Of a stretch of DNA of 64,000 nt, positions 7,990 through 17,333 are shown piece by piece. Numbering within the stretch: position 1 is the first letter of the stretch; each line of letters begins with the position of its first letter. Source of the DNA: DAIDKA01 sp963726995 (GTDB lineage Bacteria > Pseudomonadota > Gammaproteobacteria > Steroidobacterales > Steroidobacteraceae); the NCBI GenBank assembly GCA_963726995.1, contig CAVSEP010000004.1, forward strand, positions 434,001-498,000, in the 5' to 3' direction. Position numbers and translations under genes: made by a program. The notes under the pieces are model-generated. The model was not told where the DNA came from, made no database searches, and worked only from the letters and a program-made list of their open reading frames with translations.

Positions 7990-8709
7990 ATGGACACCCA
8001 GTTGGCCCGTGCCACCGTCAGCATGCGGGAAATGATTCTGCGCGGACGCCTGAAGCCCGGCCAGCGGGTCACGGAAGTCATGCTGGCACAGCTGCTGGGC
8101 ATGTCCCGCACGCCCGTGCGCCAGGCACTGCCGGTGCTGGCCCGGGAGGGCCTGCTGGTGGAGTCCGGCACCCGTGGCTACCTGGTGCGCACCTTCACCC
8201 GCGGGGACATCCTGGATGCCATCGACCTGCGCGGCGTCCTGGAGGGTTTCGCGGTGCGCCGCATCGCCGAACGCGGCGCCTCCGCGGGGCTGCTCAAGCA
8301 GCTGCGTGACTGCCTGGAAGAGGGCGACCAGATCTTCCGCAAGCGCCATCTCATCGACACCGATGAGGCAGCCTACGGGGCGATGAATGACCGCTTTCAC
8401 GCCGCCTTGCTGCAGGCAGCCAACAGTCCCATCATCGCCAGCGCCCTGGCCAGCAATGACTGCATCCCCTTTGCCAGCGCGGGCGCCATCGCCTTTGACG
8501 TGACGGATCTGCAGGCCATGTTCGATGCGCTGTATTTCGCCCACATGCAGCACCATGCCATCTGCGATGCGCTGGAGGCCGGTCAGAGCGTGCGCGCCGA
8601 GTTCCTGATGTGCGAGCACGTCAACACCGTGAAATCCAGCATCAACATGCTGCAGCTGCAGGTCGCGGATCCCGAGCGCGCCAACGCGCTGCGGCTCATC
8701 AAGAGCTGA
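7990..8709 (+). CDS. vanR: GntR-family (FadR/FCD subgroup) regulator, VanR-type
   Basis: The 239-residue protein is read from ATG 7990; a start at 7972 would lie inside the operator. The winged helix-turn-helix covers about residues 10-75 (MREMILRGRLKPGQRVTEVM, then LAQLLGMSRTPVRQALPVLA) and is followed by an FCD ligand domain. Phrases such as AIDLRGVLEGFAVRRIAERG and PFASAGAIAFDVTDL match what I recall of Caulobacter VanR, the vanillate-responsive repressor. Divergent placement to a LigM-type demethylase, with two VanR-like operators between them, supports control of methoxy-aromatic catabolism. The ligand (vanillate or similar) is inferred. Confidence 0.88.
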   Translation: MDTQLARATVSMREMILRGRLKPGQRVTEVMLAQLLGMSRTPVRQALPVLAREGLLVESGTRGYLVRTFTRGDILDAIDLRGVLEGFAVRRIAERGASAGLLKQLRDCLEEGDQIFRKRHLIDTDEAAYGAMNDRFHAALLQAANSPIIASALASNDCIPFASAGAIAFDVTDLQAMFDALYFAHMQHHAICDALEAGQSVRAEFLMCEHVNTVKSSINMLQLQVADPERANALRLIKS

Positions 8710-8711
8710 AG

Positions 8712-9578
8712 TCAGCCCTTCAGGTTCGCGGCGAGGAAATCCCGCAGGTTCATGGGCGTACGCCCGAGCAGTTTCTCTAAGACCGGGTAGCTCAAGTCGA
8801 ACTCGCCGGCGCGCATGGCATCCCCCAGCGCCACCGACATGGCCACCACCGGCGGCGGCAGACCCGCCTGCTCCAGAGCGGTCTTGAACTCGGCGCCGTT
8901 CAGCGGCTGGTAGCGAATGGTCTTGCCGGTCGCGCGGCCCAATTCCGCGGCGATTTCGGGCAGGCCATAGCACTCGCGGCTCACCGTAATCGGGTACTCG
9001 TGATTCAGGTGTCCCTCGCTGGTCAGCACATTGGCCAGCGCCTGGGCGATGTCGTCACGGGCGATGAACCCGATCCGGCCCTCGCCGCCGGAATGAGCCA
9101 GGGTGCCGGCGGCCAGCGCACCGCCGAAGAGGAAGGGCACGATGTCCAGATACAGATTGTTGCGAAAGAAGGTGTACGGAATCCCCGACTCCAAAATCAG
9201 GGCTTCCGTATGGAAATGTCCCGGGGACGCCGCGAAGCAGGCGACGGCGGCCGGCTTGATCACGCTGGTATAGACGATGTGCTTCACGCCCGCACCCCGG
9301 GCGGCGTTCACCACATTGCGGTGCTGGAGCATGCGCTCCTCGCCCAGGGCGCTGGTGGAAATGAACAGTAGCTTGTCGATCCCGCTGAAGGCGGCCTCCA
9401 GCAGCGCGGCGTCCGTGTAGTTGCCGTAGGCCACATCGAAACCGGCGTCGACCAGATCATGCGCCTTGGCCAGGTCCCGCACGATCGCTCGGACCGTCTC
9501 GGGCGCCACGCCGCAAGCCAGCAGGTGCTGAAGCGTCGCGCGCCCGAGTTTTCCGGTCGCGCCGGTCACAGCAATCAT
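8712..9578 (-). CDS. NmrA-like NAD(P)-binding protein, probable quinone reductase (QOR2 type)
   Basis: Read from ATG 9578 (MIAVTGATGKLGRATLQHLL), 288 residues. The glycine-rich TGATGKLG motif at the very N-terminus, FRNNLYLDI in mid-protein and the C-terminal LRDFLAANL fit the atypical SDR subgroup that includes NmrA and the quinone reductase QOR2. A catalytic YxxxK is not expected in this group. Starts at 9608 or 9656 are possible; 9656 overlaps the predicted -35, which disfavours it. The upstream VanR-like site suggests co-regulation with the O-demethylase, so it may act on quinones formed during aromatic breakdown (inference). Confidence 0.8.
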   Translation of the reverse strand: MIAVTGATGKLGRATLQHLLACGVAPETVRAIVRDLAKAHDLVDAGFDVAYGNYTDAALLEAAFSGIDKLLFISTSALGEERMLQHRNVVNAARGAGVKHIVYTSVIKPAAVACFAASPGHFHTEALILESGIPYTFFRNNLYLDIVPFLFGGALAAGTLAHSGGEGRIGFIARDDIAQALANVLTSEGHLNHEYPITVSRECYGLPEIAAELGRATGKTIRYQPLNGAEFKTALEQAGLPPPVVAMSVALGDAMRAGEFDLSYPVLEKLLGRTPMNLRDFLAANLKG

Positions 9579-9626
9579 GGTCACCCGAGGCTCTCCGTCG
9601 AGGGTCATTTTCCGTAAAGTGCGCGG

Positions 9627-9656
9627 ATACTGGCCGATGGGATCCAGTCCAGTCAA
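9627..9656 (-). promoter_or_regulatory. Promoter of the NmrA-like gene with a third VanR-type site
   Basis: On the reverse strand TTGACT (9656-9651) is followed after 2 nt by ACTGGATCCCAT (9648-9637), then CAGTAT (9632-9627) at 18-bp spacing. The layout is identical to the two promoters at 7.9 kb, and the operator matches theirs at 10 of 12 positions. Confidence 0.55.
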
Positions 9657-9714
9657 TGTGCCATCCGGCGGGGACGAGTGATATTCTTATGGCATTGATT
9701 CGCGGAGATTTTCG

Positions 9715-10953
9715 ATGAAGGACTTCCGCCGTTCCCTGGGCCTCGCCGTGGTCCTGATGGGGCTCGCCGGGGCCAGCCCTGCGGCCGACTGGGTGCAGAC
9801 CTGGGGCGCGGCGCCCCTGCCGCCTGCACAGGCCGTAGGTCCGTTGCCGGCGACCCCGGGATTCGAGGACCAGACCATCCGCCAGGTCGTGCGCATCAGT
9901 GTCGGCGGGCAGCAGCTGCGGATACGCTTCAGCAATGAATACGGCGCCAAGCCCCTGGTCATCGGGCGGGCGCGCATCGCGCTGGCGGATGACAAGGGCA
10001 ATCCGGTCCCCGGCACTGAGCGCGAGGTGCTGTTCTCGGGCAAGCCCGGCACGACGGTGCCGGCTGCGGCGCCGTACCTGAGCGATCCCATCGATCTGCC
10101 GGTAAAGGCGCTCAGCTCGCTGTCGATCAGCCTGTACCTGCCGCAGGCCACGGGACCTTGCACCTGCCACAGCACCGGCATGCAGACCGCCTATGTCTCG
10201 AATCCAGGCGACTTCACGGCCAAGCCCTTCAGTCTCAAGCAGACCGTGGAGCTGCGGGCCTTCATTTCCGGTGTCGAGGTGCGGGCTGCGCCGGGCGCGC
10301 GGACGCTGGTGGTGCTGGGAGATTCCATTTCCGATGGCATCGGCTCGACGGTGGATGCGAATCATCGCTGGCCGGACCTGCTGGCCGATGCCCTGGACCG
10401 GGGTTCGGGCGCCTGGGGCGTGGTCAACATGGGCATCAGCGGCAATCAGGTGCTGACCGACGGCGCCGGCCAGAGCGCCCTGGCGAGATTCGATCGGGAT
10501 GTGCTGTCGGTGCCGGGCGTGCGCACCGTCATTGTCTTCGAAGGCGTGAATGATCTGGGGATTTCCTACGGGCACTTCGAAGGGCCCATGGCCGCGGTCT
10601 TCAAGTCCTCCTTCTCCGGCGCCAAGGTCACGCGCGAGTCACTGATCGCCGGCTACCGGCAGCTGATCGCGCGCGCCCATGCACGGGGGCTCAAGGTGAT
10701 TGCGGCCACCATCACGCCTTATGCCGGTGCCATCTACTATTCCGCGGAAGGCGAGGCCATCCGCGTCGCCGTCAATACCTGGATCCGTACCTCGCATGAG
10801 GCCGACGGGGTGCTGGATTTTGATGCGGCGCTGCGCGATCCCGCCAAGCCCAGCCAGATCAGGGACGGACTGCACATGGGTGATCACCTGCACGGCAGCG
10901 ATGCCGGTTATCGCGCCATGGCGGCGGCCATCGACCTTTCGCTGTTCAAGTAA
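9715..10953 (+). CDS. Secreted SGNH/GDSL hydrolase
   Basis: This 412-residue protein starts at ATG 9715 behind CGGAGA. It has a signal peptide (KDFRRSLGLAVVLMGLAGAS, cleavage near PAA-DW). The SGNH blocks are complete: GDSISDG, GISGNQ, GVNDLG and the C-terminal GDHLHGSDAGYRAM with Asp and His. The N-terminal half is a beta domain (WVQTWGAAPLPP, IRQVVRISVGGQQLRIRFSN) typical of the rhamnogalacturonan-acetylesterase-like SGNH group. It should be a periplasmic or extracellular esterase; the substrate is unknown. It is followed after 17 bases by the DUF1592 gene, so the two may be cotranscribed. It is a paralogue of the protein at 1973-3304. Confidence 0.88.
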   Translation: MKDFRRSLGLAVVLMGLAGASPAADWVQTWGAAPLPPAQAVGPLPATPGFEDQTIRQVVRISVGGQQLRIRFSNEYGAKPLVIGRARIALADDKGNPVPGTEREVLFSGKPGTTVPAAAPYLSDPIDLPVKALSSLSISLYLPQATGPCTCHSTGMQTAYVSNPGDFTAKPFSLKQTVELRAFISGVEVRAAPGARTLVVLGDSISDGIGSTVDANHRWPDLLADALDRGSGAWGVVNMGISGNQVLTDGAGQSALARFDRDVLSVPGVRTVIVFEGVNDLGISYGHFEGPMAAVFKSSFSGAKVTRESLIAGYRQLIARAHARGLKVIAATITPYAGAIYYSAEGEAIRVAVNTWIRTSHEADGVLDFDAALRDPAKPSQIRDGLHMGDHLHGSDAGYRAMAAAIDLSLFK

Positions 10954-10970
10954 ATGATTCCACGCAGGCC

Positions 10971-13415
10971 ATGACCTTCCCGTTGCGCCAGCTGGCCTTC
11001 CGCCTGCTGCCCTGGATCGTGAGCCTGCTTGGGGCCACGGCGGCGGTTGCGGATTCGGGCGGCGCCGCGCCGGTAGGTGCGCATGCGGGCGGTAACTTCG
11101 CCCTGCTGGGGCATTGTTCCAAGTGCCACAATGCCGAGGACTGGGCCGGCGGCATCGCCTTCGACACCATTCCCACCGATGACATTCCCGCCAATGCGGA
11201 AGTTTGGGAGAAGGTGGTGCGCAAGCTGCGCGGCCGGCTGATGCCGCCGCCGAATGCCCCGCAGCCGGATGCGCACGCCATCGACTCCTTCGTGAACTTC
11301 ATGGAGAACTCCCTGGACCATGCGCCGCCGGCCGATCCCGGCAATGTGTCGCTGCACCGGCTGAACCGCACCGAGTACGGGCGCGAGATCCGGCGCATCC
11401 TGGGACTGGACATCGATGCCTCGACGGCGCTGCCCAATGATGTCTCGAGCGATGGCTTCGACAACATCGCGGCCGTGCTGCGCACCTCACCGACCTTCCT
11501 CGATGAGTTCATCACCGCGGCCCGCAACGTCAGCCGCCAGGCGATCGGCCGCGCCAGCGGCAAGCCCAGCAGCCGCGCCTACCGGGCCGGGGCAGGTCTG
11601 CAGCTGGAACACCAGGAGGGCCTGCCGCTGGGCACCCGCGGCGGCATGCTGGTGACGCACTACTTCCCGGCCGACGGGGAATATATCTTCAACATCCGCG
11701 ACTTCTTTTTCGGCGGCGCGGGCTACGTGACCAAGGTCGATGCGCCGCACACGGCCATCCTCACGATCGATGACGTGCGCGTGTTCCAGGGCACCGTGGG
11801 CGGGCCCGCGGACCTGCAGGCGGTGGACCAGCGCCAGGCCGAGGCGGCCGATGAGCTGCAGGCGCGGTTCAATCATATCCGGGTGCGCATCAAGGCCGGA
11901 CCCCACAAGATCGGGGTGGCCTTCGTGCAGCGCTCCTTCGCGCAGTCCGACTCCCCCCTGCAGCCGGTGGCGGAACTTCCGGAAATGGAGCGTTACCCCA
12001 GCATTCCGGGCTTCGATGTCTCCGGTCCCTTCAATGTCACGGGCGTGGGCGATACCGAAAGCCGCCGGCGCATCTTCATCTGCCACCCGGCAGCCCCGGC
12101 CGAGGAGGAACCCTGCGCGCGCCGCATTCTGTCGAACCTCGCCACTCAGGCCTTCCGGCGGCCCGCCACGGCGGCGGATCTGGAGCCGCCGATGCGCTTC
12201 TATGCCATGGGACGGCAGGTCGGGGATTTCGACGCCGGCATTGAAAGCGGCCTGACCGCCATTCTCTCCAGCACCAAGTTCCTGTTCCGCGCGGAGCCGG
12301 CGCCGGCGGATGCCCGTGCGGGTTCGGTGTACCGCTTGAGCGATCTGGAGCTGGCCTCGCGGCTGGCCTTCTTCATCTGGAGCGAGGGGCCCGACCGGCA
12401 GCTGCTCGATCTTGCCGCCGCCGGGACGCTGCATGAGCCCACCGTGCTGGACGCGCAGGTCAAGCGGCTGCTGGCGGATCCGCGCTCCGGCTCGCTGGTC
12501 AGCAATTTCGCCTTCCAGTGGCTGAACATTCCGAAGATAGACACCATCGAGCCGGATCCGGTGCTGTATCCGGACTTCACGCCCGATGTGCGCGCGGGGT
12601 TCCGCGAAGAGATGCGGCGCTTCCTGGACAGCGTGCTGCGCTCGGATCGCAGCGTGCTGGAATTGCTGGGCTCCGATCGCACCTACCTGAATGAGACCCT
12701 GGCCCGGCAGTACGGCGTGCCGAATATTCTCGGGGATCAGTTCCGCGAAGTGCGGCTGACGGATCCGAACCGTTTTGGCTTGCTGGGCAAGGGCGCGGTG
12801 CTGATGACGACCTCCTATGGCAACCGTACCGCTCCGGTGCTGCGCGGCGCCTGGATACTGGAGAACCTCACCGGTACGCCGCCGACTTCGCCGCCGCCGG
12901 GAGTGGGCGCGCTGAAGGAAACGGAGCCGGGCAAGGAAGCCGAGACAGTGCGCGTGCGCCTGGAGCGCCATCGCCAGAACCCCTCCTGCAATGCCTGCCA
13001 TGGTGTGATGGATCCGATGGGATTCGCACTGGAGAACTTCGACGTCGTGGGCGCCTGGCGCGACACGGACCGGGATGCCGGCAGCCCCATCGACTCCAGC
13101 GGGCAGCTGGCCGACGGCACCCGAGTCAGCAATCCCGCGCAGCTGCGCAAGGCGCTGCTGGCGCGCCCCGATCAGTTCGTGCAGACCCTGACCGAGAAGC
13201 TCATGACCTTTGCCTTGGGACGCTCGGTGGCCTACCAGGACATGCCGACGGTGCGCGCCATCGTGCACCGGGCCGCCGCCGACCATTATCGCTTCGAGGC
13301 CCTCGTGGCGGGCATCGTGGCCAGCGATGCCTTCCAGCTGCGCGAACTGCCGCGCCAGTCTCTTGAGCTGAAGCAGGCGTCGCTGACCAGCCAGATCCAA
13401 CGGAGCTCACCATGA
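10971..13415 (+). CDS. DUF1592 domain protein with two c-type haem motifs (PSD-type cytochrome)
   Basis: The 814-residue protein has an N-terminal signal region and then CSKCH at about residues 49-53 (cytochrome-like DUF1587 region with MPPPNAPQPD). The family stretches follow: LHRLNRTEYGREIRRILGLD, a carbohydrate-binding-like middle, LSDLELASRLAFFIWSEGPD (DUF1592), GLLGKGAVLMTTSYGNRTAPV (DUF1588) and C-NACHGVMDPMGFALENFD (second CxxCH at about 673). Such proteins occur paired with DUF1552 proteins in planctomycetes and some proteobacteria. They are thought to be exported multi-domain cytochromes, but no reaction is established. The stop overlaps the next start by ATGA, indicating translational coupling. 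Confidence 0.88.
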   Translation: MTFPLRQLAFRLLPWIVSLLGATAAVADSGGAAPVGAHAGGNFALLGHCSKCHNAEDWAGGIAFDTIPTDDIPANAEVWEKVVRKLRGRLMPPPNAPQPDAHAIDSFVNFMENSLDHAPPADPGNVSLHRLNRTEYGREIRRILGLDIDASTALPNDVSSDGFDNIAAVLRTSPTFLDEFITAARNVSRQAIGRASGKPSSRAYRAGAGLQLEHQEGLPLGTRGGMLVTHYFPADGEYIFNIRDFFFGGAGYVTKVDAPHTAILTIDDVRVFQGTVGGPADLQAVDQRQAEAADELQARFNHIRVRIKAGPHKIGVAFVQRSFAQSDSPLQPVAELPEMERYPSIPGFDVSGPFNVTGVGDTESRRRIFICHPAAPAEEEPCARRILSNLATQAFRRPATAADLEPPMRFYAMGRQVGDFDAGIESGLTAILSSTKFLFRAEPAPADARAGSVYRLSDLELASRLAFFIWSEGPDRQLLDLAAAGTLHEPTVLDAQVKRLLADPRSGSLVSNFAFQWLNIPKIDTIEPDPVLYPDFTPDVRAGFREEMRRFLDSVLRSDRSVLELLGSDRTYLNETLARQYGVPNILGDQFREVRLTDPNRFGLLGKGAVLMTTSYGNRTAPVLRGAWILENLTGTPPTSPPPGVGALKETEPGKEAETVRVRLERHRQNPSCNACHGVMDPMGFALENFDVVGAWRDTDRDAGSPIDSSGQLADGTRVSNPAQLRKALLARPDQFVQTLTEKLMTFALGRSVAYQDMPTVRAIVHRAAADHYRFEALVAGIVASDAFQLRELPRQSLELKQASLTSQIQRSSP

Positions 13416-14738
13416 CCTTCATCACCCGCAAGTCCCTGTCGCGGCGCACGCTGCTGCGTGGCGCGGGCGTGGCCCTGGCTCTGCCGCTGCTGGATGCCAT
13501 GATCCCGGCGGCCACCGCCCTGGCGGCCACCGCCGCCGCACCCAAGCCGCGACTGGGCTTCATCTACTTCCCCCATGGGGCCGTCATGGAGAAGTGGACG
13601 CCGACCAGCATCGCGCCGGACTTTACGCTCGGTTCCATCCTCGAGCCGCTGAACCCCTTCCGGGACCAGCTGACGGTGGTGAGCAATATCGGCAACAAGC
13701 CCGGCGAGAGCCGCGCGGTGCATGCCCTGGTGCCGGCCACTTGGCTGTCCTGCGTGCATCCCCAGGAAACCCTGGCGCCCAACATGGCCGCGACCGCCGA
13801 TCAGATTGCGGCCCAGCACATCGGGCAGGAGACCCCCTATCCCTCGCTCGAAGTCGCCACCGCCCAGGGACATGGCGTGGGCAGTGCCTGCGAACGCGGC
13901 TTCGGCTGCACCTACTCCGGCACCCTGTCGTTCTCCACGCCTTCGACGCCCCTGCCGATCGAGAGCAATCCGCGGCAGCTGTTCCTGCGCCTGTTCGGCT
14001 CGGGCGATACCCCGGAGGAGCGCCGCTTCCTGAATCAGCAGACCGTGAGCATCCTGGACATGATCGCCGCGGAGACCAATTCCCTGAGCCGCACACTGGG
14101 CCCGCAGGACCGGGCGGCCTTGAGCGATTACCTGGAGAGCGTGCGCGAGATCGAGCGGCGCACCCGCAACGCCGAGCAGGGCGACATCGCGAAACTTGCA
14201 GCTGCCGGAGGTGCCGGGCGCCACCTCGGAGAATTTCGATGAGCACCTGAATCTGATGTTCGATCTGATGGCGCTGGCCTACCAGGGCAATCTCACCCGC
14301 ATCCAGAGCTTCATGATGGCCGCCGAGGTCAGCGACCAGACCTACACCCACATCGGCGTGCCCGATGCCTTCCACGCGCTCTCGCACCATGGCAACGATC
14401 CGGCCAAGAAGGAGCGGTTGTCGAAGATCCAGCGCTACCACACCCAGGCCTTCGCCCGCTTCGTCGGCAAGCTCGCCGCCATGCCCGACGGGGATGGCAG
14501 CATGCTGGATCATTCCCTGCTGCTGTATGGCAGCAACATGAGCAACAGCAACGCGCACAACCAGTATCCGCTGCCCACCGCGCTGCTGGGCAGGGCCTGC
14601 GGCAAGGTCCGGGGTGGACAGCACATCAACTTTGAGCAGCGCACGCCGCTGGCCAACGTGCTGCTGACCATGCTGCAGCGTACCGGCGTGTCCATCGAGA
14701 AAATAGGCGACAGCACCGGTGCCATTGCACAGATCTAG
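13412..14738 (+). pseudogene. DUF1552 domain protein, Tat-exported (frameshifted)
   Basis: The first frame (13412-14242) begins with a twin-arginine signal, SLSRRTLLRGAGVALALPLL, then RLGFIYFPHGAVMEKWTP and ESNPRQLFLRLFGSGDTPEE, typical of DUF1552. After EQGDIAKL the frame runs out, while the next frame continues with QLPEVPGATSENFDEHLNLM through LLLYGSNMSNSNAHNQYPLP to 14738. A single extra base near 14195 explains the break: removing one C from GAAACTTGCAG restores the frame. About 440 residues would result, the usual family length. The gene follows its usual partner DUF1592 with an ATGA overlap. Whether the lesion is real or a sequence error cannot be told here. Confidence 0.83.
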
Positions 14739-16293
14739 ATACGCTGCGGCACCGCAATGGCTGATGGCGCTGGCCATCGCCGCGGCGGCGCTCGCGCAGC
14801 CGGTGAGCCGTGCCGATACGGCAGCGCCGGCCGTGGTCGAGCCGGTCGAGAAGGCGGCTCCGCTGGTGCTGGCGGCCCGGGACGGCGATGCGGCGAGGGT
14901 CCGGGCGTTGCTCGCGGCGCAGGCGAAGCCGGATGTGAACCAGCGCACGGCAGATGGCACCAGCGCGCTGCATTGGGCGGTTCATCACGGCGATGCGGAT
15001 CTGGTGGCGCGGCTGCTGGCCGCGGGTGCGGATGCCAATGTGCACAACGACTATGGTGCCAGCCCGATGTCGGAGGCCGCGGTGCGCGGCGATGTCGGCG
15101 TGTTGCGCGCGCTGCTGGCGGCCGGCGCCAGCGTCGAGTCGGCCAATGCGGATGGCCAGACCGCACTGATGATTCTGGCGCGCACCAGCAACCTGCCGGC
15201 CGCGCAGCTGCTGATCAGTCGCGGCGCCAACGTCAATGCGCACGAGCAGTGGCGCAACCAGACGGCGCTGATGTGGGCGGCTGCCGAAGTGCAGCCGGCC
15301 ATGGTCGGCCTGTTGCTCGCTCACGGGGCGAAGGTGGATGAGCGCTCGCAGGTGAATGACTGGGCGCGCCAGGTCACCGCCGAGCCGCGCATGCAGGCGC
15401 GGCCCGCGGGGGGCTTCACGCCGCTGCTGTATGCGGCGCGGGCAGGGTGCCTGGAGTGCGTGCAGCGACTGCTCAAGGCCGGCGCCAACCCCAACCTGGC
15501 AGATCCGGAGGGCGTCAGTCCGCTGCTGCTGTCGATACTGAACTTTCATTTCGACGTCGCGGCGTTGCTCATCCAGCGCGGTGCCGATGTCGACCACTGG
15601 GATACCTGGGGCCGCTCGGCGCTGTATGCGGCTGTGGACCTGGGCTCCCTGCCGGTGGGCGGGCGGGCCGACCGCCCCTCGCTGGACAAGACCAGCAGCC
15701 TGCAGCTGATCAAGCTGCTGCTGGATGCCGGCGCCAATCCGAACCTGCAGCTGAAACTGTTCCCGCCCTATCGATCGCTGCGGGATGATCGCGGCGCCGA
15801 TACCCTGCTCACGGTGGGCGCGACGCCGCTGCTGCGCGCCGCCAAAGGCGGGGATCTGCCGGCCATCAAGCTGCTGCTGGCTCACGGGGCCAAGGTGGAT
15901 CTGCCCACGGCCACGGGCATCAGCCCCTTGCTGGCCGCGGCGGGCGTGGGTTCATCGGCGCTGGACACCCGCGGGCGATACAAGAGTCAGGCGCAGGCCG
16001 TCACGGCCGTGCAGGCGCTGCTGGATGGCGGCGCCGAGATCAACGCGGCCGACCGCAATGGCCAGACGGCGCTGCATGGCGCGGCGAGCTGGGGCTGGAA
16101 CGACCTGGTGAAGGCGCTGGCGGAGCGTCACGCCAACCTGCTGGCCAAGGATGGTCGCGGCCGCACGGCCGCGGATGTGGCCATGGGCAGTGCCAGTGCC
16201 TCCGGACGCGCCAGCGCCGAGGCCCATCCGGAAACCGCCGCGCTGCTGCGGCAGCTGATGGCCAACGCCGCGCAGCCCACCGCGCGCAACTGA
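14719..16293 (+). CDS. Secreted ankyrin-repeat protein
   Basis: This 524-residue protein has a signal peptide (LMALAIAAAALAQPVSRADT) followed by at least nine ankyrin repeats. Examples are TSALHWAVHHGDADLVARLL, GFTPLLYAARAGCLECVQRL, GQTALHGAASWGWNDLVKAL and a final KDGRGRTAADVA. Repeats start around residue 45 and fill the chain. Ankyrin arrays mediate protein-protein contacts. The start overlaps the end of the DUF1552 gene by 20 bases, so SGNH hydrolase, DUF1592, DUF1552 and ankyrin genes look like one operon. This gene set recurs in other bacteria, which suggests a common but unknown periplasmic function. Confidence 0.88.
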   Translation: MPLHRSRYAAAPQWLMALAIAAAALAQPVSRADTAAPAVVEPVEKAAPLVLAARDGDAARVRALLAAQAKPDVNQRTADGTSALHWAVHHGDADLVARLLAAGADANVHNDYGASPMSEAAVRGDVGVLRALLAAGASVESANADGQTALMILARTSNLPAAQLLISRGANVNAHEQWRNQTALMWAAAEVQPAMVGLLLAHGAKVDERSQVNDWARQVTAEPRMQARPAGGFTPLLYAARAGCLECVQRLLKAGANPNLADPEGVSPLLLSILNFHFDVAALLIQRGADVDHWDTWGRSALYAAVDLGSLPVGGRADRPSLDKTSSLQLIKLLLDAGANPNLQLKLFPPYRSLRDDRGADTLLTVGATPLLRAAKGGDLPAIKLLLAHGAKVDLPTATGISPLLAAAGVGSSALDTRGRYKSQAQAVTAVQALLDGGAEINAADRNGQTALHGAASWGWNDLVKALAERHANLLAKDGRGRTAADVAMGSASASGRASAEAHPETAALLRQLMANAAQPTARN

Positions 16294-16294
16294 T

Positions 16295-17221
16295 TCAGAC
16301 GATGTTGACGCCCAGTTCGCGGGCGCGCTGGGTGAGCCCGGGGAAGGCATTGGCGATGAACAGGCCGGGATCTCCCCACTTGGCGTCGAACTCGCGCGAG
16401 GGCAGCGCGGCCAGCATGTCCGGCACGCTCATTCCCTGCGCCAGCAGCTGCGAGAGCCGCTGCTTCATGGCGGACAGCATGTCGCGCTCGGCCTCGACGT
16501 CGGCGCGCGTCTGCAGCGATCCCATGCCTGGGACGATCCGGGTCTTCGCATCCGCCAGGCTGGTGAGGCTCTTGGTGGCATCCAGCAGTCCGCCGATCCA
16601 GCCGTTGGTTGAATAATCGATGATGGGGTAGGACCCCACCGCGATCACGTCGCCCGCGACCAGCACATTGGCGTCGCGGAAGAACACGTACAGGTCACCG
16701 TCGGTATGGGCCTGCGGCAGGTAGCCATAGTCGATGTGTTCGCCGCCGAATGACAGCGAACCGGTGGTGTAGAAGGTCTGATTGGGTCGGGCATTGCGGG
16801 GCAGGGGCGGATAGGTCCGATTCTGCCACTTGGAGAATACTTCAGTGCCCAGCCACAGCCTGGTGTTCTCGTGCGCGATGATGCGGGTGCCGGCCGCACC
16901 CAGCGTGCGGTTCGACCCGGTCTGGTCCCAGTGCCAATGGGTGTTGAACAGAGTGTGGATCCTGCCGGCGCCGGTGCGCGCCTGGATGAGCTTCAGGAGC
17001 GATGCCGAATGTTCCGGTGAACCCCCGTCCACCAGCAGCACGCCCTCCGGGGATTCGAACACCGTCACATTGCCGCCGGCGCCGGAGACGACGAACAGAC
17101 CCTTGGCCAGGTCCGTGACGGCCAGCGAAGGCGCCGCCGCCACGCTGACCCGGCCCACGAGGCCCGTCGCGACCGCGACCGCGACCGCCGGCAGTGCCTG
17201 AATGAAATCCCGTCGATCCAC
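16295..17221 (-). CDS. Metallo-beta-lactamase-fold hydrolase, Tat-type signal
   Basis: Read from GTG 17221, 308 residues. The N-terminus VDRRDFIQALPAVAVAVATG looks like a Tat signal. The metal-binding motif is NTHWHWDQTGSN, the H-x-H-x-D form in which the usual final His is Gln; this variant is common in exported members. LPQAHTDGDLYVFF provides the later His, and NVLVAGDVIAVGSYP the bridging Asp. It is probably a periplasmic zinc hydrolase. The start is uncertain: the frame is open further upstream but overlaps the divergent alcohol dehydrogenase gene. It converges with the ankyrin gene (1 base apart). Confidence 0.82.
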   Translation of the reverse strand: MDRRDFIQALPAVAVAVATGLVGRVSVAAAPSLAVTDLAKGLFVVSGAGGNVTVFESPEGVLLVDGGSPEHSASLLKLIQARTGAGRIHTLFNTHWHWDQTGSNRTLGAAGTRIIAHENTRLWLGTEVFSKWQNRTYPPLPRNARPNQTFYTTGSLSFGGEHIDYGYLPQAHTDGDLYVFFRDANVLVAGDVIAVGSYPIIDYSTNGWIGGLLDATKSLTSLADAKTRIVPGMGSLQTRADVEAERDMLSAMKQRLSQLLAQGMSVPDMLAALPSREFDAKWGDPGLFIANAFPGLTQRARELGVNIV

Positions 17222-17333
17222 ATTCGGCAGAATAGCAGAACATCCGGTGGACTCCGTGCGCGGGCCCGCGAGGGCCTCAACGGGACGGGGCGGATATGGC
17301 AGTATTCGGGAAAGGCCTAGGGGGATGATGAGA

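Noticed and set aside
11487..13400. 637-codon reverse open frame antisense to the DUF1592 gene
   Set aside because: Composition typical of antisense shadows; the forward frame carries CxxCH and DUF1592 motifs and sits in an operon.
14190..14200. Programmed +1 frameshift in the DUF1552 gene
   Set aside because: No slippery site or stimulatory structure seen, and six similar one-base insertions in unrelated genes outside the array make error or mutation more likely.
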